A stretch of DNA of 64,000 bases from Candidatus Thiodiazotropha sp. (ex Myrtea sp. 'scaly one' KF741663). GTDB lineage: Bacteria; Pseudomonadota; Gammaproteobacteria; Chromatiales; Chromatiaceae. The notes beneath the pieces are model-generated. The model ran no database searches and was not told the origin of the DNA. It was given only the letters and a program-made list of their open reading frames with translations. Both the position numbers and the translations under genes were made by a program. Below are positions 10,499 through 18,856 of the stretch, in pieces. The stretch is taken from positions 530,139 through 594,138 of the forward strand of contig JAHXIQ010000003.1 in the NCBI GenBank assembly GCA_025655555.1, in the 5' to 3' direction. The first letter of the stretch is position 1. Each line of letters starts with the position of its first letter.

Positions 10499-11014
10499 AT
10501 GTCTGAACAAATGACACAATTAACCCTGGTGGAAACAAATCGTTTCCACAAACTTAGTGCTCATGATCTAAACAGGATTGAGAAGGATCATGTCATATCT
10601 GTTGCCCTAGAGATATTGAGTAATCGGTACCAACCTGGAGAGGCGCTGACTAATCCGAAACACACTTATGCTTATCTAAGGCTGATGCTTGCTGAGCGGA
10701 AAAACGAGGTTTTCGGGTGTATCTTCCTTGATACCAGGCATAGGGTAATTAAGACAGTAGAGCTGTTTCATGGCACTATTGATGGAGCATCGGTTTATCC
10801 TCGCGTTGTAGCGCAAAAAGCACTCGAACTCAATGCGGCAGCCACACTATTTTTTCACAATCATCCGTCAGGAATCGTTGAGCCGAGTCAAGCGGATGTC
10901 CGTATTACAGAGCAATTAAAGCGCGCACTAGACACAATTGATGTGCGAGTTTTAGATCATGTCGTTATTGGCGATACACAATCAATATCCATGGCTCAGT
11001 CTGGATTGATCTAA
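10499..11014 (+). CDS. radC: RadC/JAB (MPN) domain protein
   Basis: FFHNHPSGIVEPSQADVRIT (HxHP..G.....S..D motif) and ALELNAAATLFFHNHPSG. Confidence 0.95.
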   Translation: MSEQMTQLTLVETNRFHKLSAHDLNRIEKDHVISVALEILSNRYQPGEALTNPKHTYAYLRLMLAERKNEVFGCIFLDTRHRVIKTVELFHGTIDGASVYPRVVAQKALELNAAATLFFHNHPSGIVEPSQADVRITEQLKRALDTIDVRVLDHVVIGDTQSISMAQSGLI

Positions 11015-11035
11015 CTTCATATTGATAATTCATTA

Positions 11036-11093
11036 ACCCGACAGGGAAATCCCTGTTGGGATTTCTCCTGTCATTACTGATAAGGAGAAAACG
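11036..11093 (+). promoter_or_regulatory. Two-hairpin RBS-sequestering leader
   Basis: CCCGACAGGG-aaat-CCCTGTTGGG then TCTCCT...AGGAGA. Confidence 0.55.
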
Positions 11094-12182
11094 ATGACGT
11101 TAATGTTTCAACGTCTTGCACATAATTACGCAAAAAATGGTTACTACCCGACTGATGGAGAGACCATGCAGCGTATTTTGAATGCAGTCAGTCCTGGTGA
11201 AAGCGGACAAATGAGAATACTCGATCCTTGTTGTGGTGAAGGTGTCGCATTGGCGGAGCTCAAGTACGCACTGGGGGATGATCACAGTATTGCCTATGGC
11301 ATAGAGTATAACGAGGAGCGTGCCTGGCACGCGAAGAAATTACTCGATCACTGCATCCATAGCGATATCCATGATTGCTTGATGGGCGCCCGGTCCTTCG
11401 GCTGTCTGCTACTCAACCCGCCTTATGGTGACTTGGTGGTAGACAAAATGAGCTTTCGGGATAAAGCAGACCGTTTGGAAAAACAGTTCTATCGTATGAC
11501 GAATGGTTTGTTGCAGATCGGAGGCGTGATGATACTGATCATTCCTCATTACAGCCTGGATAAGGATCTATCAACGATGATTGCCAGGCATTTTACTCAT
11601 GTCAAAGCCTTTGCCGCTGCAGAAGAACGCTTTAAGCAAGTTGTTGTCATGGGCGTAAAACGGAAAGCTGGAGAAATCCAGACCGCTATTCGAAATCTGC
11701 TTGCTGCTATCGGTTCCGGTGACTATCAACCGGAGGTCATTCCCGAGGTTTGGTCTGAGGAACACTATGTGATTCCGCCAACCCAGCAGGTGCCAAAGTT
11801 TTATGCAGTTCGACTGGATAAACGGCAACTCCTGGAAGTGGTTGGCAAGAGCAGAACACTTTGGGATCAGATTGGATTGGTGTTTCACTATGAACAGTCC
11901 AAACCCAGGCGCCCGCTTCGGAAGCTATCACAGTGGCACCTGGCACTGTCCTTGGCGGCTGGCCACGTCTCAGGATGTGTCAAATCCAGGGATGGTAGAC
12001 TCTTTGTCATTAAGGGTGACACATTCAAAGGCAAGCATGTCTCGGAGGAAGTTGAGTATAATGCCAAGGGCGAATTGATATCGACGACAAGAACACATAC
12101 AGATAAGTTCATGCCGACAATTCGCGCACTGGATTTTACACCTGACAGTCCATCATATGGAATGTGTCTTACCATCAAGTAA
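11094..12182 (+). CDS. DUF6094-like / N6-adenine methyltransferase-fold protein
   Basis: RILDPCCGEGVAL (motif I) and LLLNPPYGDL (motif IV NPPY). Confidence 0.75.
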   Translation: MTLMFQRLAHNYAKNGYYPTDGETMQRILNAVSPGESGQMRILDPCCGEGVALAELKYALGDDHSIAYGIEYNEERAWHAKKLLDHCIHSDIHDCLMGARSFGCLLLNPPYGDLVVDKMSFRDKADRLEKQFYRMTNGLLQIGGVMILIIPHYSLDKDLSTMIARHFTHVKAFAAAEERFKQVVVMGVKRKAGEIQTAIRNLLAAIGSGDYQPEVIPEVWSEEHYVIPPTQQVPKFYAVRLDKRQLLEVVGKSRTLWDQIGLVFHYEQSKPRRPLRKLSQWHLALSLAAGHVSGCVKSRDGRLFVIKGDTFKGKHVSEEVEYNAKGELISTTRTHTDKFMPTIRALDFTPDSPSYGMCLTIK

Positions 12183-12199
12183 ACATGAGGAAGTGAATC

Positions 12200-12379
12200 A
12201 TGGGATCAAATCCAATAGGTAATGTTGTCATTGCTGGCGACAAAGTCTATGCCGGCATCGATGAGGATGATCAATCCGAAGTATCTAATGCCATAGTCAT
12301 AGAATTTGAAACACCGGAGCAGTTTAAAGCAGCAATAAGCTCTGGCCAGGCATCATTTACCATTTTTGACGGCAAGTAA
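12200..12379 (+). CDS. Small hypothetical ICE protein (59 aa)
   Basis: MGSNPIGNVVIAGDKVYAGIDEDDQSEVSNAIVIEFETPEQFKAAISSGQASFTIFDGK; RBS gaggaag; absent from the supplied ORF track. Confidence 0.55.
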   Translation: MGSNPIGNVVIAGDKVYAGIDEDDQSEVSNAIVIEFETPEQFKAAISSGQASFTIFDGK

Positions 12380-12404
12380 GTAAATGTCATCGACCCCGTA
12401 AGGG

Positions 12405-12450
12405 GTCTTTCCCAAGAGAGCGGTAACGCTCATTTGGGAAAGACTGTTTT
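12405..12450 (+). terminator. Intrinsic terminator-like hairpin
   Basis: GTCTTTCCCAA...TTGGGAAAGAC followed by TGTTTT. Confidence 0.5.
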
Positions 12451-12455
12451 ACCCT

Positions 12456-12605
12456 GCCTGAGGATGTCAGGCACTCAAGCTGGTCCTAGATCGTGCAATA
12501 CCAGCTGGATTCGTAGAATCCCGATCTAACCTACCACCACCGTTCCCCATGGCTACTTTCCCATGGGGAGTTAGCCATGGGTTTTCACTTAAATGGAGAA
12601 CACCC
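12456..12605 (+). promoter_or_regulatory. Structured 5' leader RNA candidate (multi-hairpin), copy 2
   Basis: GCCTGA-ggatg-TCAGGC, CTGGT-cctagatcgtgcaat-ACCAG, then palindromic CCCATGGCTA...TAGCCATGGG and GTTTTC....GGAGAAC over the RBS. Confidence 0.55.
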
Positions 12606-13190
12606 ATGATAATACTATTTTCTATATCGGCTATTGCCGATGTTTATGCTGATGCTTACCTGGCTGATGACTCAGGCAATTTGATATTTCTATCTGCCTG
12701 GGGTCGTGATACTGCACTGCAGGAATTACTGGCCCGTCTGCAGCTGCCTCGCAGTGAAAACGGCATTAGAGATTTCAACCTGGTCGGTGAGGACGGCAAA
12801 AATCTTGTCCGTGTGCCTAATGTCGATGAACTCGAAAAGGTTACAACGAAGACAGGTCACACGATTCTCGGTGATCTGACCCAATTGTGGATCTACGATA
12901 AATTGGCAGTCAGACCCGATATGGTCAATCGACGTGGCTTGATGCTACATAATCCTGACCATGGATTGATCGATCCCTGGCCTTTGTTGAAGTCTGTTTG
13001 TCCATTACCTCTGCTTGATACCTGGAAAGAAATCATGCTTGCCAAGTGCAGGCAGAAAAAGTGGATCCAGTCACTCAACAATGGCGTCGGCATTACCGGC
13101 ACTTTAATTGAGCTGGATGATGATCTTGAAGCCATGATGACTCAGATGATTCGTCAAGGAGAACTGGCGTTACCTGCCACCAACATATGA
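12606..13190 (+). CDS. Hypothetical ICE protein
   Basis: Intact ORF starting MIILFSISAIADVYADAYLADDSGNLIFLSAWG after an RBS (ggaga). Confidence 0.65.
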   Translation: MIILFSISAIADVYADAYLADDSGNLIFLSAWGRDTALQELLARLQLPRSENGIRDFNLVGEDGKNLVRVPNVDELEKVTTKTGHTILGDLTQLWIYDKLAVRPDMVNRRGLMLHNPDHGLIDPWPLLKSVCPLPLLDTWKEIMLAKCRQKKWIQSLNNGVGITGTLIELDDDLEAMMTQMIRQGELALPATNI

Positions 13191-13210
13191 CCTGAAACGG
13201 TTATTACTTA

Positions 13211-13276
13211 CCACCCACTGCGGGGAGTTATCCCTGCAAGGGAGATCTCCCTGCTTTTTCTTGCAAGGAGATATTT
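13211..13276 (+). promoter_or_regulatory. Hairpin leader with sequestered RBS
   Basis: CTGCGGGGAgttaTCCCTGCA and ATCTCC...GGAGAT overlapping the SD. Confidence 0.45.
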
Positions 13277-13708
13277 ATGACCATTGCTGTTGATAAGATT
13301 AATCAAGACACGCTGTTTGGTGACAATGTCATTCACAGCTACTCTCGCGCCCAGGCAATCGAAGACGGTTACTTAGTGGACGTTACAGAAACCGCTAAGG
13401 AAGCGGGATTCATCTGGCCTGTCGCTCTGACGCGAGCTGCCTGGGAAGACTGTGTGGAATGGTGCGAAAGAGACTCGAAGCGTCAGACCAATCAGGACAT
13501 CAGTGGGCGTCTTTGGGATGTCGTGTGGATGGCGAGTTTTGCAATCCGCAGTTCCAAGGGGGGCAGCTGTCACCTGCTCTATGAGCTATTCAGGGTTCCT
13601 AGGGGTGGTCGAAAGCGGAAGCCCAGACGAACTACCCTCAAGATGGTTACGGGTCCTGGCGAAAATGGTGAACCTGTTGTCACTATCCTGCTGCCCAACG
13701 AGGACTAA
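13277..13708 (+). CDS. DUF6573-like family protein
   Basis: DTLFGDNVIHSYSRAQAIEDGYLVDVTETAKEAGFIWPVALTRAAW pattern. Confidence 0.75.
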   Translation: MTIAVDKINQDTLFGDNVIHSYSRAQAIEDGYLVDVTETAKEAGFIWPVALTRAAWEDCVEWCERDSKRQTNQDISGRLWDVVWMASFAIRSSKGGSCHLLYELFRVPRGGRKRKPRRTTLKMVTGPGENGEPVVTILLPNED

Positions 13709-13711
13709 GCC

Positions 13712-13900
13712 ATGGCTAAGAGTGCAACGATCGAAGCTATGGAGTATTTCGGAGTCAATGACACCGAAGAAATGATGAATATGCTCGAGGAGCAGCATGG
13801 TGATGGACAGTGTGAAGCTACTGATGGCTGTGTAGTTGAACCTGATGGCCATTGTCCACATGGAAAACCTTCCTGGTTAATTAAACTGGGAATTATTTAA
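13712..13900 (+). CDS. Hypothetical protein
   Basis: Short ORF directly downstream; ends DGHCPHGKPSWLIKLGII. Confidence 0.55.
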   Translation: MAKSATIEAMEYFGVNDTEEMMNMLEEQHGDGQCEATDGCVVEPDGHCPHGKPSWLIKLGII

Positions 13901-13919
13901 ATCTGAAGGAGAAGATTTG

Positions 13920-14225
13920 ATGAACGTGCGTTACAAGGAATGGGATTGTGTCGTCAATATTGCCCACTACGGCAATGGCCGCCCTGCTATTCTGCTGGAG
14001 ACTGAACAGGGATTACCGGTTGCTACAGCAACTGTCAATATCTCCTTTTTCAAACCGGCTGAAGGTGAAGTACTGATTAAGGACTACTCAGAGAATGAGG
14101 GAATCCTCGACTGCCTGGCTGATGCGGGTATTTTGGAACCCACCGGCAAGGAACTGTGGTCAGGGCATGCAAAGCTGCATATCTGCAGGTTGTTACATCC
14201 TGTTACGGAAATGAGTCGTCACTGA
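13920..14225 (+). CDS. Hypothetical ICE protein
   Basis: MNVRYKEWDCVVNIAHYGNGRPAILLETEQGLPVATATVN; RBS aaggag. Confidence 0.6.
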   Translation: MNVRYKEWDCVVNIAHYGNGRPAILLETEQGLPVATATVNISFFKPAEGEVLIKDYSENEGILDCLADAGILEPTGKELWSGHAKLHICRLLHPVTEMSRH

Positions 14226-14446
14226 ACTATATGGCCTGTCCCTTCATGGACAGGCCGCATATTACCAATGAAGACAGGATTCATATGCGTAAGAAAATCG
14301 CCGATATTGAGCGCGTATCGCCCATGCTGAGAATCGACTCTTTGTGCGGTATCTTTGATTGATCCACCGCCTACCCTATGGGCAGGCTTTTCTTAAGACG
14401 CCTAAGTTGGTGGTTTAAGAAAAGCAGGAACTTGATGATTGTGCCC

Positions 14447-14596
14447 TGCTACTGGCCCGAAAGTAGCACCCAACCAGGCCCTGAATCATGCAATGCCTGG
14501 CGCCCTCTTCAGAGGTGTTGATTCTTACTTCCACTTATACCCATTGGGGAGACATCCCCTTTGGCGGTGTTCCCCTCTTTTTATTAGGAGAACACC
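14447..14596 (+). promoter_or_regulatory. Structured 5' leader RNA candidate (multi-hairpin), copy 3
   Basis: GCTACT-ggcccgaa-AGTAGC, CCAGGC-cctgaatcatgcaat-GCCTGG, CC..GGGG..CCCC..GG, and GTGTTC.CCT...AGGAGAACAC over the RBS. Confidence 0.6.
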
Positions 14597-14773
14597 ATGG
14601 AGTTATGGAAAGTCCATAAATTTTGCGAAAGTGCGAGCTTGGAGGATCTGCGAAATCGCAGGGACAAGCTCAAAGAGCTGATTGAGCTGAATAAGCTGGT
14701 TGATACAAATGCCGTTAAGGCACTGGAATTAATCGAAGAGTATATCGAGTTGAAATCTCTGTTTGAGGACTGA
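14597..14773 (+). CDS. Small hypothetical protein (58 aa)
   Basis: MELWKVHKFCESASLEDLRNRRDKLKELIELNKLVDTNAVKALELIEEYIELKSLFED; RBS taggag; absent from the supplied ORF track. Confidence 0.55.
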   Translation: MELWKVHKFCESASLEDLRNRRDKLKELIELNKLVDTNAVKALELIEEYIELKSLFED

Positions 14774-15025
14774 TTAGTCCCAGCCAGACAAACCGCTCAT
14801 GATCTCATCCAGGTCAGTATTGCTACCTCTCGTCGTCGATGCCAGTTGCGCCATTTCATGGTCAAAACTGGCGTCGATGGCATTCCTCAACTGGTCCAAG
14901 GTCCTGATTTCGCTGACCTGAAATCCAACTCTCGCAAATCGAGTGGCATATCTATCCACGCCTGCCTTGGTCAATCGTATCCGATTGCTGGCGGGATCCT
15001 GGATAAACATTTGTCTGGCGCTCAT
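14774..15025 (-). CDS. Hypothetical protein, opposite strand to neighbours
   Basis: 83 aa ORF filling the gap between two + strand genes; composition looks coding. Confidence 0.4.
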   Translation of the reverse strand: MSARQMFIQDPASNRIRLTKAGVDRYATRFARVGFQVSEIRTLDQLRNAIDASFDHEMAQLASTTRGSNTDLDEIMSGLSGWD

Positions 15026-15088
15026 GTGTCAGTCCCTATCTAACCTTTGATTTTCATTCGTCTGCCGAATCTTTCGGCTTTTCATTCA

Positions 15089-15160
15089 CCCCACCGGGGC
15101 ATTGTCAAATGCCCTACCGGGAATTTGCTATGCCCCATTTTTAACATAATGGAGCACAAC
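15089..15160 (+). promoter_or_regulatory. Hairpin leader upstream of the ICE helicase
   Basis: CCGGGGCATT-gtca-AATGCCCTACCGG followed by GCT..CATT..AATGgAGC across the SD. Confidence 0.5.
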
Positions 15161-17482
15161 ATGTCAGTAGTTGCTGAAGATGTATTAGATCTTGAAGAAG
15201 ATCAGCCAGCGGACATTTTACCGCTAACTGAGTTCATCCGTGATTTTGGTGATGGACTGCTGGAGGCGGTTCAGCATCAAAATCCTCCTGTCTATGACGG
15301 ACAACCCGATCCCATGCGGGACCAGGTGATGGATAGGTTGATTAGAGAGCCCTTCCCTGCTCAACGTGATGCGGTACAAGCGATTTGTCGACTGCTGATC
15401 GATCAGTCAGAAAGAGCAGCCATTCTGAATGCAGAAATGGGTACTGGCAAGACAATGATGGCCATTGCCACTGCCAGCGTGCTTGAGGCTGAGGGTTATT
15501 CACGTACCGTTGTCATCTCTCCGCCACACCTTGTGTACAAGTGGAGAAGAGAGATCCTTGAGACTGTGGAGAATGCTCGTGTCTGGGTACTCAATGGCCC
15601 GGATACCTTAGCCAAGTTGCTATTGATCCAAGAATCAATGGGTACCAGAGAGCATGAGGGGCCTGAGTTCTTCGTCCTTGGGCGTGTGCGTATGCGAATG
15701 GGTTTCCACTGGAGACCTGCCTTTGCGGTTCGTAAACAGCTCAAGACCATGGATAGCACTGGCGACAGCGGTTCTTTTTCCTATGTTGAGGAGGTCTGTG
15801 CTTGTCCGGTCTGCGGGAAGGTCGTCACTATGGATAATGAGGATGGCACTCCCCGGGCAGTCACGCCGGCGCGATTTCCGACCAACCGTCGACACACCTG
15901 TAAAGGAATGGTTGGCGATAAGGTATGTGGAGAGCCGTTGTGGACCTTGATCAGGCCAGGGAAACGCCAGAAGTCTCAGCGGGAAATTGTACATGAGTCC
16001 ATGTGCAAGATTCCGACGATCGGACCGAAAACAGCCGATAAGCTGATTTCGGTCTTTGGTGATGAGCTCTTGCAGGGCATGTTGGCAGATAACGTCTACT
16101 CCTTTATCAATCTGATGGATGGTGATGGAGAGTTGGTGTTTTCTGACAAGCAGGCCAGGCGTATGGAGCGTGCCATGGCAAACCTTGAGTTTGGTTTTGG
16201 TCAGGGAGGTTATCAGGCTACAGAGTTTATCAAGCGGTATCTACCGAATGGTTATTTCTCAAATCTGGTAATAGATGAGGGGCACGAGTACAAAAATGAA
16301 AATTCTGCTCAGGGCCAAGCCATGGCTGTGTTGGCCAACAAGGTCCGCAAAGTCCTTTTGCTGACCGGTACCCTGATGGGCGGCTATGCCGATGACCTCT
16401 TCTATCTGCTTTGGCGGATCATGCCAAAACGGATGGTCGAGGACGGCTATGTCTATAACAAGTCCGGCACGTTGGGTACGGCATCGATGGGCTTCATGCG
16501 TGAGTACGGCATCCTGAAGGACATCTATACGGAGTCTGAGGCGGACAGTCACAAGACAGCTAAAGGCAAGCGTATCTCTGTTAGGACTTCCAAGGGGCCC
16601 GGATTTGGACCCAAGGGGATCTGTCGATTCGTCTTACCGTTCACTGTCTTTCTGAAGTTAGAAGATATCGGAAGCAATGTGTTGCCTGGCTATGATGAGC
16701 AGTTCATCAATGTAGCCATGACAGAGGATCAGTATGCACGATATCGTGAGATGGAGGGCAAGCTGGCCGATGAGCTGAAACAGGCCTTGCGTAAAGGTGA
16801 CAACACGCTGATGGGTGTTGTTCTCAATACGCTTCTGGCCTGGCCAAGTACCTGCTTTCGACAAGAAGCCGTCAAGCATCCTCGTACACGGGATCTACTC
16901 TACTACGCGCCCTCGATGTTCGAGGACGATGAGTTGATGCCGGCAGAAGAGGAGCTATTGCGTATCTGTCGTGAAAACAAGGCGAAGGGCCGTCGTGTAT
17001 TGGTATACAGCGTTTATTCGGGTCGTAGGGATACCCAGACCCGACTGAAGGCCTTGCTGCAGCGTGAAGGACTGAAAGTTGCAGTCTTGAGATCAACCGT
17101 TGATACATCAAAACGGGAAGACTGGATCCTGGATCAAGTTGACCGTGGTATCGATGTTTTGTTGACCAACCCGGAGTTGGTAAAAACCGGATTGGATCTG
17201 CTCGACTTTCCAACGATTGTCTTCATGCAGACTGGGTACAATGTCTACACTGTCCAGCAAGCTGCACGGAGGAGTTGGCGTATTGGCCAGCTGGAAGACG
17301 TGGAAGTCTACTACCTGGGTTATGAAGAAACAGCCCAGATTGCCTGTCTTTCATTGATGGCCAGAAAAATTGCAGTCAGCCAGTCAACCTCCGGTGATAT
17401 GCCGGAGTCCGGGCTCGATTCCTTAAACCAGGATGGTGATAGTACCGAAGTGGAACTGGCCAAGCAGCTAATGGCAGCTTGA
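15161..17482 (+). CDS. Large DEAD/SNF2-like helicase with internal zinc-binding insert
   Basis: NAEMGTGKTMMAIATASVL (motif I), VIDEGHEYKN (II), LLTGTLMGG (III), QQAARRSWRIGQ (VI), CPVCGK...CKGMVGDKVCGEPLW insert. Confidence 0.85.
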   Translation: MSVVAEDVLDLEEDQPADILPLTEFIRDFGDGLLEAVQHQNPPVYDGQPDPMRDQVMDRLIREPFPAQRDAVQAICRLLIDQSERAAILNAEMGTGKTMMAIATASVLEAEGYSRTVVISPPHLVYKWRREILETVENARVWVLNGPDTLAKLLLIQESMGTREHEGPEFFVLGRVRMRMGFHWRPAFAVRKQLKTMDSTGDSGSFSYVEEVCACPVCGKVVTMDNEDGTPRAVTPARFPTNRRHTCKGMVGDKVCGEPLWTLIRPGKRQKSQREIVHESMCKIPTIGPKTADKLISVFGDELLQGMLADNVYSFINLMDGDGELVFSDKQARRMERAMANLEFGFGQGGYQATEFIKRYLPNGYFSNLVIDEGHEYKNENSAQGQAMAVLANKVRKVLLLTGTLMGGYADDLFYLLWRIMPKRMVEDGYVYNKSGTLGTASMGFMREYGILKDIYTESEADSHKTAKGKRISVRTSKGPGFGPKGICRFVLPFTVFLKLEDIGSNVLPGYDEQFINVAMTEDQYARYREMEGKLADELKQALRKGDNTLMGVVLNTLLAWPSTCFRQEAVKHPRTRDLLYYAPSMFEDDELMPAEEELLRICRENKAKGRRVLVYSVYSGRRDTQTRLKALLQREGLKVAVLRSTVDTSKREDWILDQVDRGIDVLLTNPELVKTGLDLLDFPTIVFMQTGYNVYTVQQAARRSWRIGQLEDVEVYYLGYEETAQIACLSLMARKIAVSQSTSGDMPESGLDSLNQDGDSTEVELAKQLMAA

Positions 17483-17498
17483 TTCTTTACCTCTCATA

Positions 17499-17532
17499 CC
17501 AAGGGAGCCCTTCCGGGCTCTCTTGGTTTTTT
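17499..17532 (+). terminator. Intrinsic terminator
   Basis: CCAAGGGAGCCC-ttcc-GGGCTCTCTTGG followed by TTTTTT. Confidence 0.85.
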
Positions 17533-17570
17533 CTGTTAACAATAAATCTGTCCCAGTTTTCCAAATATTT

Positions 17571-17888
17571 TTAGCTATCACTACTTTTGATCTTCTTGAT
17601 AAGATTCAGCACAGCATCTGGAGAAACAGATATATACTTTTCCCAACTTTTCTCTTGGCCATGTGGATAACCTACCAAATTTCCCATAGCATTATTCAAC
17701 GCTAAAGACACGGTTTGTTCATTAAAATCTACCTCAGGCCATTTTTCTTCAATATCATTAAGCACAGTACGCTCAACTCCAAATAGCGTTTGAAACTCCC
17801 AATCGGGAAAAAATGGACCATGCAGTGAAGCTTTTAAGCATTCAAAAACAATATTTTTTTCACTTTCTGTCAAGTTATGAAAATTCAT
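17571..17888 (-). CDS. Putative immunity protein for Rhs toxin 1
   Basis: ~105 aa soluble ORF directly 3' of the toxin ORF, same strand. Confidence 0.6.
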   Translation of the reverse strand: MNFHNLTESEKNIVFECLKASLHGPFFPDWEFQTLFGVERTVLNDIEEKWPEVDFNEQTVSLALNNAMGNLVGYPHGQEKSWEKYISVSPDAVLNLIKKIKSSDS

Positions 17889-17900
17889 ACCCGTAATTAC

Positions 17901-18839
17901 CTACTGAAGAATGTCGTCAAAATATTGTCTACCCAAGGTTGGTTGAAATGCAGTACCACCATCTACAGCTTTTGGATTCCTAATTACTACTGTTCCTGTG
18001 GCATCATCCCAAAACGCTGTACGACCATTTTTTAGTTGTCTAGTCGCCGAGGGGTTTGTCATCACATTCTCAATGTGATCCGCAAACTGTTTACGTGTTC
18101 TTATAAATCCAGGAAATTCACCACGTTGAAGCACATGCTTTTCAAATGCATGCCCTCCCGCTATTTCTTGTGCGGACAATTGATTCTTTAATCTAGCCGC
18201 ATTTACTGCACTAGATGCAGGTGTTCGCTTTGTAACATCATTAATAAATGATCCAACTCTTTTGGCTTTTTTTGCCTTGCCTGACAAACCAGACGGGTCT
18301 ATTGCCGCTACTATCGCAAATGTTGCTGCACCTCTACCTACATTTGGATCAGTGACAGCATCATAGGCATCGTAGACATCCCAAGCCTTGAACGCAGCAT
18401 AGAGCAGTATTCCTGTAGTGATGGCAAAATTACCATCTGGATCAACATACTTATACGGATTGTTATTTGAATAGGTATATTTATTAAAGCTATGAATACT
18501 GGTCTCTGTGAAACCTACAGGATCAGGGCTTATAAATCTGCCTATTACAGGATCATAATATCTTGCCCCAAAGTAGGATAAACCAGTTGATTCATCGACT
18601 GGTTTTCCTGTATACCATATCTTGTTTTCATCTGATTCTGGATCTTTATCAATTCTTTCTCCATATGGCTGGTATCTTTCATTCCACAGATCATTTCCAT
18701 GCTCATCTGTAGCCGCAATAGGTGATCCCAATACATCTGTATGGTAGTAGGTCACCAGTGATTGAGCCTGAATGTTTGAAGAGACGACAAGCAACAACCA
18801 TAGCAATCCGCATAAAAACCGTTGTATAGAATGGTTCAT
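17901..18839 (-). CDS. Exported Rhs-core protein with C-terminal polymorphic toxin domain (Rhs 1, small ORF)
   Basis: Signal peptide MNHSIQRFLCGLLWLLLVVSSNIQAQS, then Rhs core YYHTDVLGSPIAATDEHG..RYQPYGER..GLSYFGARYYDPVIGRFISPDPVG, then variable C-terminus GGHAFEKHV...GRTAFWDDATGTVVIRNP..DGGTAFQP. Confidence 0.85.
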   Translation of the reverse strand: MNHSIQRFLCGLLWLLLVVSSNIQAQSLVTYYHTDVLGSPIAATDEHGNDLWNERYQPYGERIDKDPESDENKIWYTGKPVDESTGLSYFGARYYDPVIGRFISPDPVGFTETSIHSFNKYTYSNNNPYKYVDPDGNFAITTGILLYAAFKAWDVYDAYDAVTDPNVGRGAATFAIVAAIDPSGLSGKAKKAKRVGSFINDVTKRTPASSAVNAARLKNQLSAQEIAGGHAFEKHVLQRGEFPGFIRTRKQFADHIENVMTNPSATRQLKNGRTAFWDDATGTVVIRNPKAVDGGTAFQPTLGRQYFDDILQ

Positions 18840-18856
18840 TGTATATTCCCTTTATA

